Positions 31,909 through 40,931 of a DNA stretch of 54,932 bases are shown here, piece by piece. The notes under the pieces are model-generated. The model saw only the letters and a list, made by a program, of their open reading frames with translations, had not been told where the DNA came from and did not search any database. Origin of the DNA: an uncultured Paracoccaceae bacterium. Lineage in GTDB: Bacteria; Pseudomonadota; Alphaproteobacteria; Rhodobacterales; Rhodobacteraceae. The stretch is from NCBI GenBank assembly GCA_938016515.1, contig CALILP010000032.1:1-54932 (forward strand), read 5' to 3'. The first letter of the stretch is position 1. Each line of letters starts with the position of its first letter. The translations under genes and the position numbers were made by a program.

Positions 31909-33284
31909 AGCACGCCATCACCACCGCAGCCATTCTCCTCAGCGCCGCGACCGCCCAAGCCGAAGACCGTGCTTTAATCATTGGGATCGACAGCTATAGC
32001 CAACCGTTGAACGGCGCTGCAAATGATGCTGTGCGCTTTGCAGGTACGATTACAGAGGTCTGGGATTTCCCGACCCAAGGTATCACGACCCTCACCAACG
32101 CGGCTGCAACCTCAGACGCGATTATGACGGCGCTGATTGACGAATTGGTCGGCAAGACCAGTCCGGGTGACCGTGCGATCCTCTATTTCGCTGGCAATGG
32201 CACACGGCTGCCGGATGGGCAGCCTGCACTGATTGCACATGACGCAGACGCGCTACTTGGCAAAATTCCTTCGGATGTGATCGCGGATATCCTTGATCTA
32301 ATCCCCGACCGGGACGTCACCGTTATCATCGACGCGGGCTTTGACGGGCGGGCCGATCTGATCGGCAGCACGCTGCCACGCGGTGTTGCGGGCGGGCTGT
32401 CTGCGGATGCAACTGCTTTTGGCGTTGGTGCGGCACCGCGCACGATCTGGAACGCGGCGCAAGCCGGGCAATTCGCATGGGAAGACATCGACCGGGGTGT
32501 CTTCACACATGCCCTGACAAAGGCGATGACGCTGAAAGACGGTGATGCAAATGCCGATGACAACATCACGAATGCAGAGCTGCTGGATCACCTGACCGCG
32601 CAAACCAGCCTGTGGTGCGATACCAACCCAACATGTCTTGCGGAAGGACGCGGATTTTCACCCACCTTCGCGGGGCCATTGGACACAACAATCCTGACAA
32701 AACCGGCCCCTGTCGCGGCACCCGCACCTGTGACAGATCCCATTCTCCCGGCCTCCAGCGCGCCTGCGACCTACCAAGAAACACTGGGGTTTGTGACGGA
32801 TCTATTCGCGCCCAGCAATGATGCGGGACTTGCCTTGGGCATGACGAACGGACCGAACCCACAGGTCGGAGACATCGTGGCGTTCAAGGTCTCATCGGAT
32901 CGCCCCGGTCAACTTGTCTTGCTTGACGTAGACCCGGCGGGGCATCTGGCGCAGGTCTTCCCCTCACGGCTGGTGCCCGATGGCACAACACAGATCGCGG
33001 CGGGGGCCACCCTGACGATCCCGAACGGGCGCAGCGCAAATGGCAAGCCAATCCGTCTGCGGGTGTCGGAACCTGCGGGACAAGGGCTCTTGCTGGCAGT
33101 GTTGGTCGAAGATGATGTGGCGGCCCTTACCGATATCCTGCCTGCGTCCATCGCCAATGGCGCAATCCCGGACGCTGGCCAATACCTTTACGCCATTTCG
33201 CAAGATCTGCTTGCGCGTCAGGCCGATCCTACAAACCCGATCCGCTGGTCGGCGACGTACTTGCCCTACCAAATCCAACCTTGA
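31905..33284 (+). CDS. Inactive caspase-like protein with DUF4384-type C-terminal domain
   Basis: A 459-residue exported protein. A signal peptide (ITTAAILLSAATAQA) precedes a caspase-fold domain (RALIIGIDSYSQPLNGAANDA). The catalytic His is Asn98 in YFAGNGT and the catalytic Cys is Gly145 in IIDAGFDG, so it should lack peptidase activity. After about residue 300, VGDIVAFKVSSDRPGQLVLL fits DUF4384, a domain that often accompanies bacterial caspases. The ATG at 31905 overlaps the TGA of the pseudokinase gene. Its active relative lies 0.9 kb downstream, so it may regulate or scaffold that protease. Confidence 0.85.
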   Translation: MKHAITTAAILLSAATAQAEDRALIIGIDSYSQPLNGAANDAVRFAGTITEVWDFPTQGITTLTNAAATSDAIMTALIDELVGKTSPGDRAILYFAGNGTRLPDGQPALIAHDADALLGKIPSDVIADILDLIPDRDVTVIIDAGFDGRADLIGSTLPRGVAGGLSADATAFGVGAAPRTIWNAAQAGQFAWEDIDRGVFTHALTKAMTLKDGDANADDNITNAELLDHLTAQTSLWCDTNPTCLAEGRGFSPTFAGPLDTTILTKPAPVAAPAPVTDPILPASSAPATYQETLGFVTDLFAPSNDAGLALGMTNGPNPQVGDIVAFKVSSDRPGQLVLLDVDPAGHLAQVFPSRLVPDGTTQIAAGATLTIPNGRSANGKPIRLRVSEPAGQGLLLAVLVEDDVAALTDILPASIANGAIPDAGQYLYAISQDLLARQADPTNPIRWSATYLPYQIQP

Positions 33285-33309
33285 TCCAGATCGCAAAGGA
33301 CCCTCTCCG

Positions 33310-34188
33310 ATGCAAAAGTTACTACCCATGTTTTTGACCCTCGCGGCCGCACCCGCTTTGGCTTGTCCGCAATACGATACTGTGGTCGCAGCCGTGCAGT
33401 CAGACGACACAACCAGCGCAGAGGTGCTGTACGATGAGATCGTGTTCAGTGCGGCCTGCGACGATGCGATCCGCGAATGGGTCGGCGACTATCTGGCCCG
33501 CGACAGCTTTTTGGCAGCACTTGATGAAACCGACACGTCTGAAAAGCGACGGTTGCTGGAAAACGCCCTTGGGTATGAAACCCACTGGCGCAGCTATGCG
33601 GCCCTTGGTCAGCTGGATTGGAGTCAAAGCGCCTATGCAGCGGCAGCCACCAACCTGCAATTGGCCCTGAACGCATTGGCCGAAGGTGACCCGACGCACG
33701 CAGCCACTGACGCCGAAATTGCAGAGGTTTATGACCTCGCAACAGCGGCACTTGCCCTTGCGGACACACCCGTCGAGATGCCCAAAACCCGCAGCGGTAC
33801 GACCGGCGGAATTTTCACAACGCGCATTCGCGGTTTTGAGATCGAAGAAGTCTCTTTGCCGATTACCTTTGCCTATAACTCGACGGAATTTGACGTGGTT
33901 GGGGCCGATTACGCGACTGTTTTGGCGGAACATGTCACGACGTTCGCCCCAGACGTTATTACACTTGGCGGCCACACTGATCCGGTCGGAAGCGATGATT
34001 TCAACATGGAATTGTCTGTGGCCCGTGCCACAAAGGTCAGTGCTTTCCTGCGCGATGCTGGGTTCACCGGTGAAATCCTTGTGGCAGGTCATGGAGAAAC
34101 GCAACTGCCGCCAGCCCCGCCAGGCATCACGCCCGGTTCAGAAGAACACCACCGCATCGCGCGGCGTGTCGCGTTCTCGATCAACTAG
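33310..34188 (+). CDS. OmpA-domain envelope protein
   Basis: A 292-residue exported protein. A signal peptide (LLPMFLTLAAAPALA) is followed by a helical, TPR-like region (RLLENALGYETHWRSYAALG, AAAATNLQLALNALAEGD). The C-terminal 110 residues form an OmpA peptidoglycan-binding domain (LPITFAYNSTEFDVVGADY, ITLGGHTDPVGSDDFNMELS, RRVAFSIN). It probably anchors the apparatus or its proteases to the wall. AAAGGA lies upstream of ATG 33310. It sits between the two caspase-family genes and its stop directly precedes the next ATG. Confidence 0.85.
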   Translation: MQKLLPMFLTLAAAPALACPQYDTVVAAVQSDDTTSAEVLYDEIVFSAACDDAIREWVGDYLARDSFLAALDETDTSEKRRLLENALGYETHWRSYAALGQLDWSQSAYAAAATNLQLALNALAEGDPTHAATDAEIAEVYDLATAALALADTPVEMPKTRSGTTGGIFTTRIRGFEIEEVSLPITFAYNSTEFDVVGADYATVLAEHVTTFAPDVITLGGHTDPVGSDDFNMELSVARATKVSAFLRDAGFTGEILVAGHGETQLPPAPPGITPGSEEHHRIARRVAFSIN

Positions 34189-35703
34189 ATGCGTTGTCTG
34201 GCCTATATGATGTGTATGGCGGTTTGGGCCGTACCGGTGCAGGCGGCACAGACCTATGGTCTTGTGATCGGAATTGATGCCTATGACCGGGTGATCGACC
34301 TGCAAGGTGCGGTGAATGACGCCCGTGATATCGCAGATGCGCTGAAAGGTCTGGATGCAGAAGTCACGCTGCTGCTGGATCAAGAGGCGTCGCGGGCAGC
34401 TATCCTGCAATCATGGCAGGACATCCTCGACAAGGCGGCCCCCGGCGACACGCTGATTGTCACCTACGCCGGTCACGGCTCAAACGAGCCGGAACATACG
34501 CCCGGCAACGAAGAAGACGGGCTGGACGAGAATTTTTTGCTGTCCGGATATTCCCCTTACGGAAAAGCAGCTGGTGAGCGCATCCGCGATGATGAAATCG
34601 CAGACCTGATCGCGCAACGTCCTGACCTAGAGGTCATTATCGTGGCCGACGCCTGCCACGCAGGCACCGTGACACGCAACCTCAAGCCCGCCCTTGGGTA
34701 TCGCTATGTCTCTCCGACCCGGATTGAAAATGACCCCTTGCCACCGCCGCCACCGCGTCCTGTCGGCGGCGATGGTCAGTCCGATGTGGCCTTATTTCTG
34801 GCGGCTGTCAGCGAAACCCAGAAGGTGCCGGAATTCCTGATCGACGGCACCCCGCGCGGCGCACTAAGTTATGCCTTTGCGCAGGGTTTGCGGGGGGCCG
34901 CAGACCACAACGGCGATCAGTTGCTGACAAAGGGAGAGTTGGAAACCCATGTCCGTCGGACTGTCCGCATCGTATCGCAGGGCGTGCAACTGCCGCAGGC
35001 CTTTCCGGTTGGTGCTGTGGAAACACCACTTATTGCCATGTCACGATCTGCAAAGACCCAACCGCGGCCGCAAGACCTGTCATTTGAAAACCTGCCCCCG
35101 CTGACCCTTGCGACCGACGCACCTTTGCCAGCCCTTGCAACAGTCATTCCTGCAGCACCACTTTCGCCTGCAGATGCGCACTATGACTTTGGCTCTGGCG
35201 ATGTGACGTCGATGGTGGGGGACGTCATCGCAACGGTGAATGGGCCAGCCGCACTGGCGCCGGTCATGGCCAAGATGCAGGTCGCAAAGGCGCTGTCGGA
35301 CATCGCCGACACCAGACTGTCCATCACATTCGCGCAAGGCGACCGGACCTATCGCGCCGGCAATATCTTGACGGTGGATATCCTCAATCGCAGCACGCAG
35401 CATCTAACGCTGATCAATATCGCATCGACGGGTGAGGTCGCCATGTTGTATCCCATCGCCTCTGCCGGTGATCCGTCCAGCCTCCCCCCCCAAGACACAG
35501 TGCACCTGCCCCTTCAGGTCGCGGCCCCATTTGGTGCAGACCATGTGGTTGCTTTGGAAAGCCTTGACGATCCGGCGCAGCTGAGACGGCAATTGTCAGA
35601 CCTGTCCGGGACATCGCAGATCGCAGGCCTGTGGGATCTTATTCGGACGCAACCTGACCTGAACGTCGCAGTCTTCCCGTTTTTCACAGTAGGTCAGGAA
35701 TGA
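34189..35703 (+). CDS. Caspase-family protease with intact His/Cys dyad and DUF4384-type domain
   Basis: A 504-residue exported protein. A signal peptide (ending VPVQAA) precedes a C14 caspase domain (YGLVIGIDAYDRVIDLQGAV). Catalytic H96 lies in TYAGHGSN and C156 in VADACHAG, so the protease should be active; the specificity is unknown, although metacaspase-like enzymes usually cleave after Arg or Lys. An EF-hand-like DHNGDQLLTKGELE (about 243-256) could bind calcium. A DUF4384-type domain occupies the C-terminal 150 residues (GDRTYRAGNILTVDILNRST). It starts immediately after the OmpA gene stop and overlaps the peptidase gene by four bases. Confidence 0.9.
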   Translation: MRCLAYMMCMAVWAVPVQAAQTYGLVIGIDAYDRVIDLQGAVNDARDIADALKGLDAEVTLLLDQEASRAAILQSWQDILDKAAPGDTLIVTYAGHGSNEPEHTPGNEEDGLDENFLLSGYSPYGKAAGERIRDDEIADLIAQRPDLEVIIVADACHAGTVTRNLKPALGYRYVSPTRIENDPLPPPPPRPVGGDGQSDVALFLAAVSETQKVPEFLIDGTPRGALSYAFAQGLRGAADHNGDQLLTKGELETHVRRTVRIVSQGVQLPQAFPVGAVETPLIAMSRSAKTQPRPQDLSFENLPPLTLATDAPLPALATVIPAAPLSPADAHYDFGSGDVTSMVGDVIATVNGPAALAPVMAKMQVAKALSDIADTRLSITFAQGDRTYRAGNILTVDILNRSTQHLTLINIASTGEVAMLYPIASAGDPSSLPPQDTVHLPLQVAAPFGADHVVALESLDDPAQLRRQLSDLSGTSQIAGLWDLIRTQPDLNVAVFPFFTVGQE

Positions 35704-36257
35704 TCGGTGTGTGGTTCATGCTGTCCGTTGGACTAGCAACGTTTGCGTCCCTGTCGGTCGTGAACCACAGTGAGGTGCTCAAGCTCGACCGTCGGTGGCT
35801 GCTTGGGCTGGCGGTGCTGGTGGCCTTGGGCTTAGGCAATGTCGGGTCAGCCAACCAGATATGGTCCATTGTGCTGGTCTCGCTTTTGATGGCCATCGCA
35901 GTCACCGACCTCAAGACGCAGCTGTTGCCGGATTGGCTGACCGGGCTGCTTATCGGCGCAGGCCTCATGCAATCGGGCTTTGCCTTTCCTGCAATGGCTG
36001 GTGCGGCAATCTGTATCCTATGCGGCCTCGCAAATGCGACCATCACCCGCGACGAAGGAATGATCGGCAGCGCGGACTACCTGCTGTGCGGGGCGCTGGT
36101 CGCGTGGCTTGGTCCCTTGCACGCCATTGATGCCTTTGCTGTGGCATTGGGGGTCTTTGGCCTGCAACTGATCATCACACGCAGCAAGATCGCGGCCTTT
36201 GCACCGGCCATCGCCATCGGCCTGTCTGTCATCTGGTTCGGAGGACCCATCCTATGA
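35700..36257 (+). CDS. A24-type prepilin peptidase (TadV/CpaA-like)
   Basis: A 185-residue membrane protein with about six hydrophobic segments. The first catalytic Asp is D70 in AVTDLKTQLLPDWLT and the second D126 in GMIGSADYLL, where the usual Gly-x-Gly-Asp reads Gly-Ser-Ala-Asp. The enzyme should cleave prepilin leaders in the membrane; plausible substrates are the two TadE-like proteins of the locus, as the Flp-like microproteins have no leader. The ATG overlaps the caspase stop by four bases. Confidence 0.85.
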   Translation: MIGVWFMLSVGLATFASLSVVNHSEVLKLDRRWLLGLAVLVALGLGNVGSANQIWSIVLVSLLMAIAVTDLKTQLLPDWLTGLLIGAGLMQSGFAFPAMAGAAICILCGLANATITRDEGMIGSADYLLCGALVAWLGPLHAIDAFAVALGVFGLQLIITRSKIAAFAPAIAIGLSVIWFGGPIL

Positions 36258-37039
36258 CCGAAACACCCCCCAAAGAATTCCGCGTGATCTCGAACGATGA
36301 TCGTGTCCGGCAAACTGACTTGACGGGTAAACAGCCACAGTTGACAGTCAAAGCCGGGGGGCGACACATGACAGATGCGATGAACGACGTCTCACAGACG
36401 TCACCCGGCGGCGATAGCGTGCAACTGGCGTTTGAAACGGTCGAATGCACGTTGCGGGCGGAAAACTGGTTCTTCGAGACCGTGCGCAAAGAGTTGGCAA
36501 AGACCGCAGACCTGTCTGACTTTCCAACGATCATGGGGTCGAACGGGCATGACTATCTGCTGCATTTCACCCAGTTTATGTTCTTTCTCAAGGCGTTGGA
36601 TTGCACGGACGCCGACCAGATATCAAACTACATCGAGGCGCATAACAAACGTCTGGGCGACATGATTGCGGATCCGTCTTTCACCAAAAGCCCCAAGGAA
36701 TACCGCAAGGCCATCTTTCGGCCCGAACGCAAAGCCAAGATCCTTGATACCATCCGCATGCTGCGCGCGCCGGTTTTTGCGATCTACGAATATGGGCACC
36801 TATTGATCGATGAAATGTCGCCCAAAACCACCGAAAAGCTGATCGAGGATCTGCGTCATGGCAATCTTTTGTCCCGCAGGATCGATGACCGGATCACGGC
36901 GGATCAAAAACGCATCCTGATCGGATCGACCGGATTTCTAGAGGATACCTACCGCACGTCCCTGCTGATGCAGCGCCGGATGATTGCGATGACGATGTCT
37001 GATCAGGAGTTTCAGAAAGCGAAAGCCAGCGCGCCCTAA
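36254..37039 (+). CDS. Soluble protein of unknown function ending the Tad-like operon
   Basis: A 261-residue protein with no signal peptide or membrane helix. Residues 1-60 look disordered and polar; the rest is helical (ENWFFETVRKELAKTADLSD, then HDYLLHFTQFMFFLKALDC). I recognise no family. The ATG overlaps the peptidase stop by four bases, so it is part of the operon. Its stop overlaps that of the convergent Crp/Fnr gene. A cytoplasmic adaptor or effector role fits the context but is unproven. It could start at an internal ATG (36368), which would remove the disordered part. Confidence 0.7.
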   Translation: MTETPPKEFRVISNDDRVRQTDLTGKQPQLTVKAGGRHMTDAMNDVSQTSPGGDSVQLAFETVECTLRAENWFFETVRKELAKTADLSDFPTIMGSNGHDYLLHFTQFMFFLKALDCTDADQISNYIEAHNKRLGDMIADPSFTKSPKEYRKAIFRPERKAKILDTIRMLRAPVFAIYEYGHLLIDEMSPKTTEKLIEDLRHGNLLSRRIDDRITADQKRILIGSTGFLEDTYRTSLLMQRRMIAMTMSDQEFQKAKASAP

Positions 37040-37731
37040 AGTTCTGCAATGTCTTCCAGTGCGGCACGATCCAGCAGAAAAAGTTGACGACCATCAACTT
37101 TCAAAATGCCGATGTCACACCAGCCTTTGACATGGCGGTTCACATTCTCACGGGCCAGCCCACTAAACTCTCCGATGTCGCCCTGCGAGAATTTCTCGCC
37201 AAGGCGTATCCCATTGCCGTCGTCAGGCTCTCCCCATTTATCAAACAGACGCAGCAAGGCGCGGGCAAGCCGCTGGCCGCCTTCCGTCATCGATTGGGCC
37301 GAATACATATCGGTGGCGTTGCGGACTTTGCGGCACAATTCGGCGATAATGGCACTGGCGACATTCGGACGTTCACTGACGAACTTAAGGATGTTCTGGC
37401 GCGACAACACGCGCCCGGAAATCTGACTGGCGGCAATGACATCCGCTGTCCTGTCACCGCCATCCAATGCAGCGATTTCGCCCAAAACCTCGCCCGGTCC
37501 CATGTGCGCAAGAACCGACTTGCGACCAGACATCGACGTGATCGAAATTTCGGCGCGTCCGGTTTCGATCAGGATCACCGTGCTGCCCGGCTCGCCTTCG
37601 GAAAAAATGGTGCTGCCTGCGGCAAAGGTCTTGCGGTGGCTTGTCTCAAACAACGCCCGGCAATCGGCCGCGTCCATCGAGGCCAGCAAGATGCTGGATT
37701 GTTGGGCTTGTTTCAGTTGGCCGATACTCAT
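37036..37731 (-). CDS. Crp/Fnr-family transcription regulator
   Basis: A 231-residue regulator. The cyclic-nucleotide-binding domain spans about 15-130 (FAAGSTIFSEGEPGSTVILIETG, GPGEVLGEIAALDG), and the winged HTH lies at about 165-230 (FSQGDIGEFSGLARENVNRHVKGW). No Cys cluster typical of oxygen-sensing FNR is present. I start at MSIGQLK (ATG 37731). Lying downstream of an adenylate cyclase gene, it could respond to cAMP, and it could regulate the convergent Tad-like operon. Neither link is shown. It is 63 nt after the cyclase gene. Confidence 0.9.
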   Translation of the reverse strand: MSIGQLKQAQQSSILLASMDAADCRALFETSHRKTFAAGSTIFSEGEPGSTVILIETGRAEISITSMSGRKSVLAHMGPGEVLGEIAALDGGDRTADVIAASQISGRVLSRQNILKFVSERPNVASAIIAELCRKVRNATDMYSAQSMTEGGQRLARALLRLFDKWGEPDDGNGIRLGEKFSQGDIGEFSGLARENVNRHVKGWCDIGILKVDGRQLFLLDRAALEDIAEL

Positions 37732-37794
37732 GGCGACATATCCACAGCAAAAGACCAAAACGTCAACCTGTCCAAAAGCGACCCCTTCGGGCGG

Positions 37795-40700
37795 TCAGGC
37801 CAGTTTTGCCAATCCGGCTTCTGCGCGGGCACACAAGACCGCAATCCCTTCAGCACTGGCATGGTCCAAACCCTGCTGCAGGTGATCTTTGGCACGGTCG
37901 GCCTGACGCATCGACGCAGCAATCAGACCCAACCCGATTTGGGCGCGCGCAAAGTGAGCACCCCGCTTTTGCGGATCAAGATGCACACATATCTCTAACT
38001 CGCGGCGGGCAAGGCGCTTTGCTTGAAACTTAAGCCGGGCGAACGTCAGAACATCAGCCAGCTTTGGCTTGGCGCGCGCGAACTTTGGCCTGTCATCGGG
38101 CGCCTCAGAGTCGGGATCAATCAAACCTGCAATGGTCAGCAAGACTTCAGCACGCATGATATGGGCTTGGCGCAAAAGGTTGATGTTACCCGCCTTTTCA
38201 AAGCGGGGGATCAAATCGTCAGCCATGCGCCACCCAACGGCAAGGTGACCGGCCCGCAATTCCAGCACTGTGCGGATCCAGTCCGCCGAATGGATCAGGT
38301 TGTAATCCAAAAGCTCTGTCGCGCGGGCGCGCATTTGGTCGGTGCGTTGCCTGACAACTTCTGGTGGCTCGGAATAGATTTGGGTGAAAATCTCAACGCC
38401 CTGAATAACGCGGCTGTCCGTCGTATGCGGTAGAATATCCTCTTTCGCCACGGCAAGGACCCGTGCTGCCGCCTCTGGATCACCGCCAACAGTAAAGACA
38501 ACAGCGCGCGCCCAGTTTGCATAGCCGCGGGCCCGACGATCCTGATATTTCTCGGCCAAGGCTTCAATTTCATTGGCGGTTTCCAAGGCCTCAACCCGAC
38601 GCCCACAGGCGCGCAGGCTTGCAACCATCAGATATTGTGCGGTCATGGCCAGCAAACGGTCTTGGGCCGCTTCCGCAATTGGCAGGATTTCCTGACACAA
38701 GGCCTGCGTGGCCGTTGGACCTTCCCAATTCGTCTCGTCGTAGACGCGTGCCAAAGTAGATTTTGCCCAAGCGGCGCCATGGGTATCGCCATGTGCCTCG
38801 GCGTCTGCAATCGTTTCAAGCAGCAGATCGCGCGCACCGGTATAGTCACGCCCACCTGTACGGGCCAAAGCAACCAGGGCGCGGGCAGTGCCGCTGCCGG
38901 GTGCATACGGGCTTTGGGTCAGACGCGGCAGAAAGCGGTCAGCGACAGATAGGATGCGCCGGTAATTGCCATTAATCGACAACGCACGCATCCAAAGGTG
39001 GCAAAGCCGCGCATAAGTGACGTCATCCAACACCTCTGGCGCAACACAAACATATTCAAACGCCTGCGAAAGCCGCCGGTCAGCCTGCAACAGATCGTAG
39101 ACCTGCAAGGCTTCGTCGCCCGCTTGAATGAGGGCCTTGGTCGCGGCCTCGGGCATGTCGGCCTGAACATAGTGATCCGCCAGATTTGCGCTGTCAGGCG
39201 GTTGATCCTGCGCCACAAGTGCACCCGCAATCCGGCGATGAATGTCCTGACGCTGACCCGACAACAGACCATCGTAAACAGCTTCGCGGATCAAAGCGTG
39301 CGAGAACCGACCCGTGCGCGCGTCAAGCGCATCAATAATCCCATCGAAGCGATCCAGCGCAGGTGTTGCAGCCCCCTCACCCACTACATTCTGCAACAGC
39401 GGCCAGGAAAAATCCCGCCCGATGGCCGAAGCAATCTGCAAAGTCTTCCGCTGCGCAGGCGGCAGGCGATCAATCCGACTAAGAACAAGCTGTTGCAGGT
39501 TACCCGACAGGATCCCGCCTGATGCATCCTTCAGATCAAAGCCCGCATCAGTTGCCTGTAATTTCCCGCTGGACCGCAATGCGTGGCCGATTTCCTCGGC
39601 AATCAGGGGGATACCCTCTGCTTTGTGGATCACGCGGGTCGTCAGGGCGGGCGCAAGCGGTTGAATCGATTGGGCGGCAAAGATGCGCCCGATATCCGTG
39701 TCCGCCATCGGCTGCAGGGCGATATGGGCCACGTTTGCGGGTAGGGTCAAAGCGTCAGGATCACGTGTCGTGACCAGTAACGGCGTGTCCGACGTCACCA
39801 ATGCCGCAAGCAGATCGGCGGTCGCGGTGTCCATCCAATGCACATCTTCGAACACCAGCACCGACTTTGTCGCAGCAGCAACCCGTGTAAGCACCTTTTC
39901 CAAGAAGTCGCGGTCGTGCAAGACACGGCCAACAGGATCCAGCTCAAGCGCGCGCGGCAAGGTATAGCGGGCGATCCCGGCGTCGTCGCAACTGTCGGGC
40001 ACTTGTTTGCGGATTGCGGCGATCTGTTCGCGCAAAGATGCCGTCCCACTTAGGCCACTGGCACTTTGGATCACCATCTCGATGGGCGCAAAGGGCCGGG
40101 CTGTTTTGTCCGGCGCGCATTGACCCACCAAGGGACGGTGGGTCGGCCGGATATGATCAAGAACCTCGAACAGCAGCCGGGACTTGCCAATCCCAGCCAC
40201 ACCAGACAGTAGCAAGGCTGTCTTGTCGGTGGATCCGTCAAACACGGACAAAGCCTGTTGGAGTTCTGTAGAACGGCTAACAAAAGCCCCCAACCCGCGC
40301 TTACGCTGCCCTTCAAAGCGGGTGGGCGTATCAAGGATCTGACCCATGCGATGAACCTGAACCGGGTCGGCAAACCCCTTCAGGTGCACGGTTTCCGGGT
40401 GATCAGTCGCGACGTAACCCGCGACCTCGCGCTGGATCGTGTCTGTCAGTAGGACGGTATCGGGTGTCGCAAGCGCTTCTAGTCTTGCGGCAAGGTTCAC
40501 CGGATCACCGACCAGTTTGACAGCCCTGTCAGGCCCGTAAGCGACCATCACATTGCCACCCGCAATCCCAAGCCGCAACTGCGGTGCCACCCCGAACCGC
40601 TGCGCCAGATTATCAGCGCGGGCGTATAGGGTCGTCATGATCTCGTCCGCGGCACGGCACGTCAAAAGCGAGGCGTTTTCTAACGCAGCAGGCGCCCCAA

Positions 40701-40929
40701 AAGCTGCCAGAATGCCATCCCCAGCCGTATCCACAACATGACCGCCGTGCTTTTCGATAGTGACACGCGCGATCTGCAAGACCTCTTGCAGCAGATCATA
40801 AACCTTTTCGGCGCCCAACGTCTGGGTCAGGCTGGAAAAACCAACGATGTCCATCGCCAAAACGGCGACCCACCGTTTGTCACCCTCCTGCAATGCAGCC
40901 GCTGCCTGCCTGCCGTCTGGCCCATCCAT
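37795..40929 (-). CDS. Class III adenylate/guanylate cyclase fused to an AAA ATPase with TPR-like helical repeats
   Basis: A 1044-residue protein. The cyclase domain covers about 20-200: VAVLAMDIVGFSSLTQ (metal-binding Asp), HVVDTAGDGILAAFG (second Asp), and LVGDPVNLAARLEALA. A P-loop ATPase follows (GVAGIGKSRLLFEVLDHI near 245, VLVFEDVHWMD for Walker B). The remaining ~500 residues are helical TPR-like. Such proteins are signal-integrating cyclases; the input is unknown. I start at ATG 40929, just after the stop of the GMC gene; an upstream in-frame start at 41016 lies within that gene. It is the third gene of the metallophosphoesterase operon. Confidence 0.85.
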   Translation of the reverse strand: MDGPDGRQAAAALQEGDKRWVAVLAMDIVGFSSLTQTLGAEKVYDLLQEVLQIARVTIEKHGGHVVDTAGDGILAAFGAPAALENASLLTCRAADEIMTTLYARADNLAQRFGVAPQLRLGIAGGNVMVAYGPDRAVKLVGDPVNLAARLEALATPDTVLLTDTIQREVAGYVATDHPETVHLKGFADPVQVHRMGQILDTPTRFEGQRKRGLGAFVSRSTELQQALSVFDGSTDKTALLLSGVAGIGKSRLLFEVLDHIRPTHRPLVGQCAPDKTARPFAPIEMVIQSASGLSGTASLREQIAAIRKQVPDSCDDAGIARYTLPRALELDPVGRVLHDRDFLEKVLTRVAAATKSVLVFEDVHWMDTATADLLAALVTSDTPLLVTTRDPDALTLPANVAHIALQPMADTDIGRIFAAQSIQPLAPALTTRVIHKAEGIPLIAEEIGHALRSSGKLQATDAGFDLKDASGGILSGNLQQLVLSRIDRLPPAQRKTLQIASAIGRDFSWPLLQNVVGEGAATPALDRFDGIIDALDARTGRFSHALIREAVYDGLLSGQRQDIHRRIAGALVAQDQPPDSANLADHYVQADMPEAATKALIQAGDEALQVYDLLQADRRLSQAFEYVCVAPEVLDDVTYARLCHLWMRALSINGNYRRILSVADRFLPRLTQSPYAPGSGTARALVALARTGGRDYTGARDLLLETIADAEAHGDTHGAAWAKSTLARVYDETNWEGPTATQALCQEILPIAEAAQDRLLAMTAQYLMVASLRACGRRVEALETANEIEALAEKYQDRRARGYANWARAVVFTVGGDPEAAARVLAVAKEDILPHTTDSRVIQGVEIFTQIYSEPPEVVRQRTDQMRARATELLDYNLIHSADWIRTVLELRAGHLAVGWRMADDLIPRFEKAGNINLLRQAHIMRAEVLLTIAGLIDPDSEAPDDRPKFARAKPKLADVLTFARLKFQAKRLARRELEICVHLDPQKRGAHFARAQIGLGLIAASMRQADRAKDHLQQGLDHASAEGIAVLCARAEAGLAKLA

Positions 40930-40931
40930 AC

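Noticed and set aside
31905-33284. Active caspase call for the 31905 product
   Set aside because: The His and Cys positions are Asn98 and Gly145, read directly from AAT and GGC codons, so activity is unlikely.
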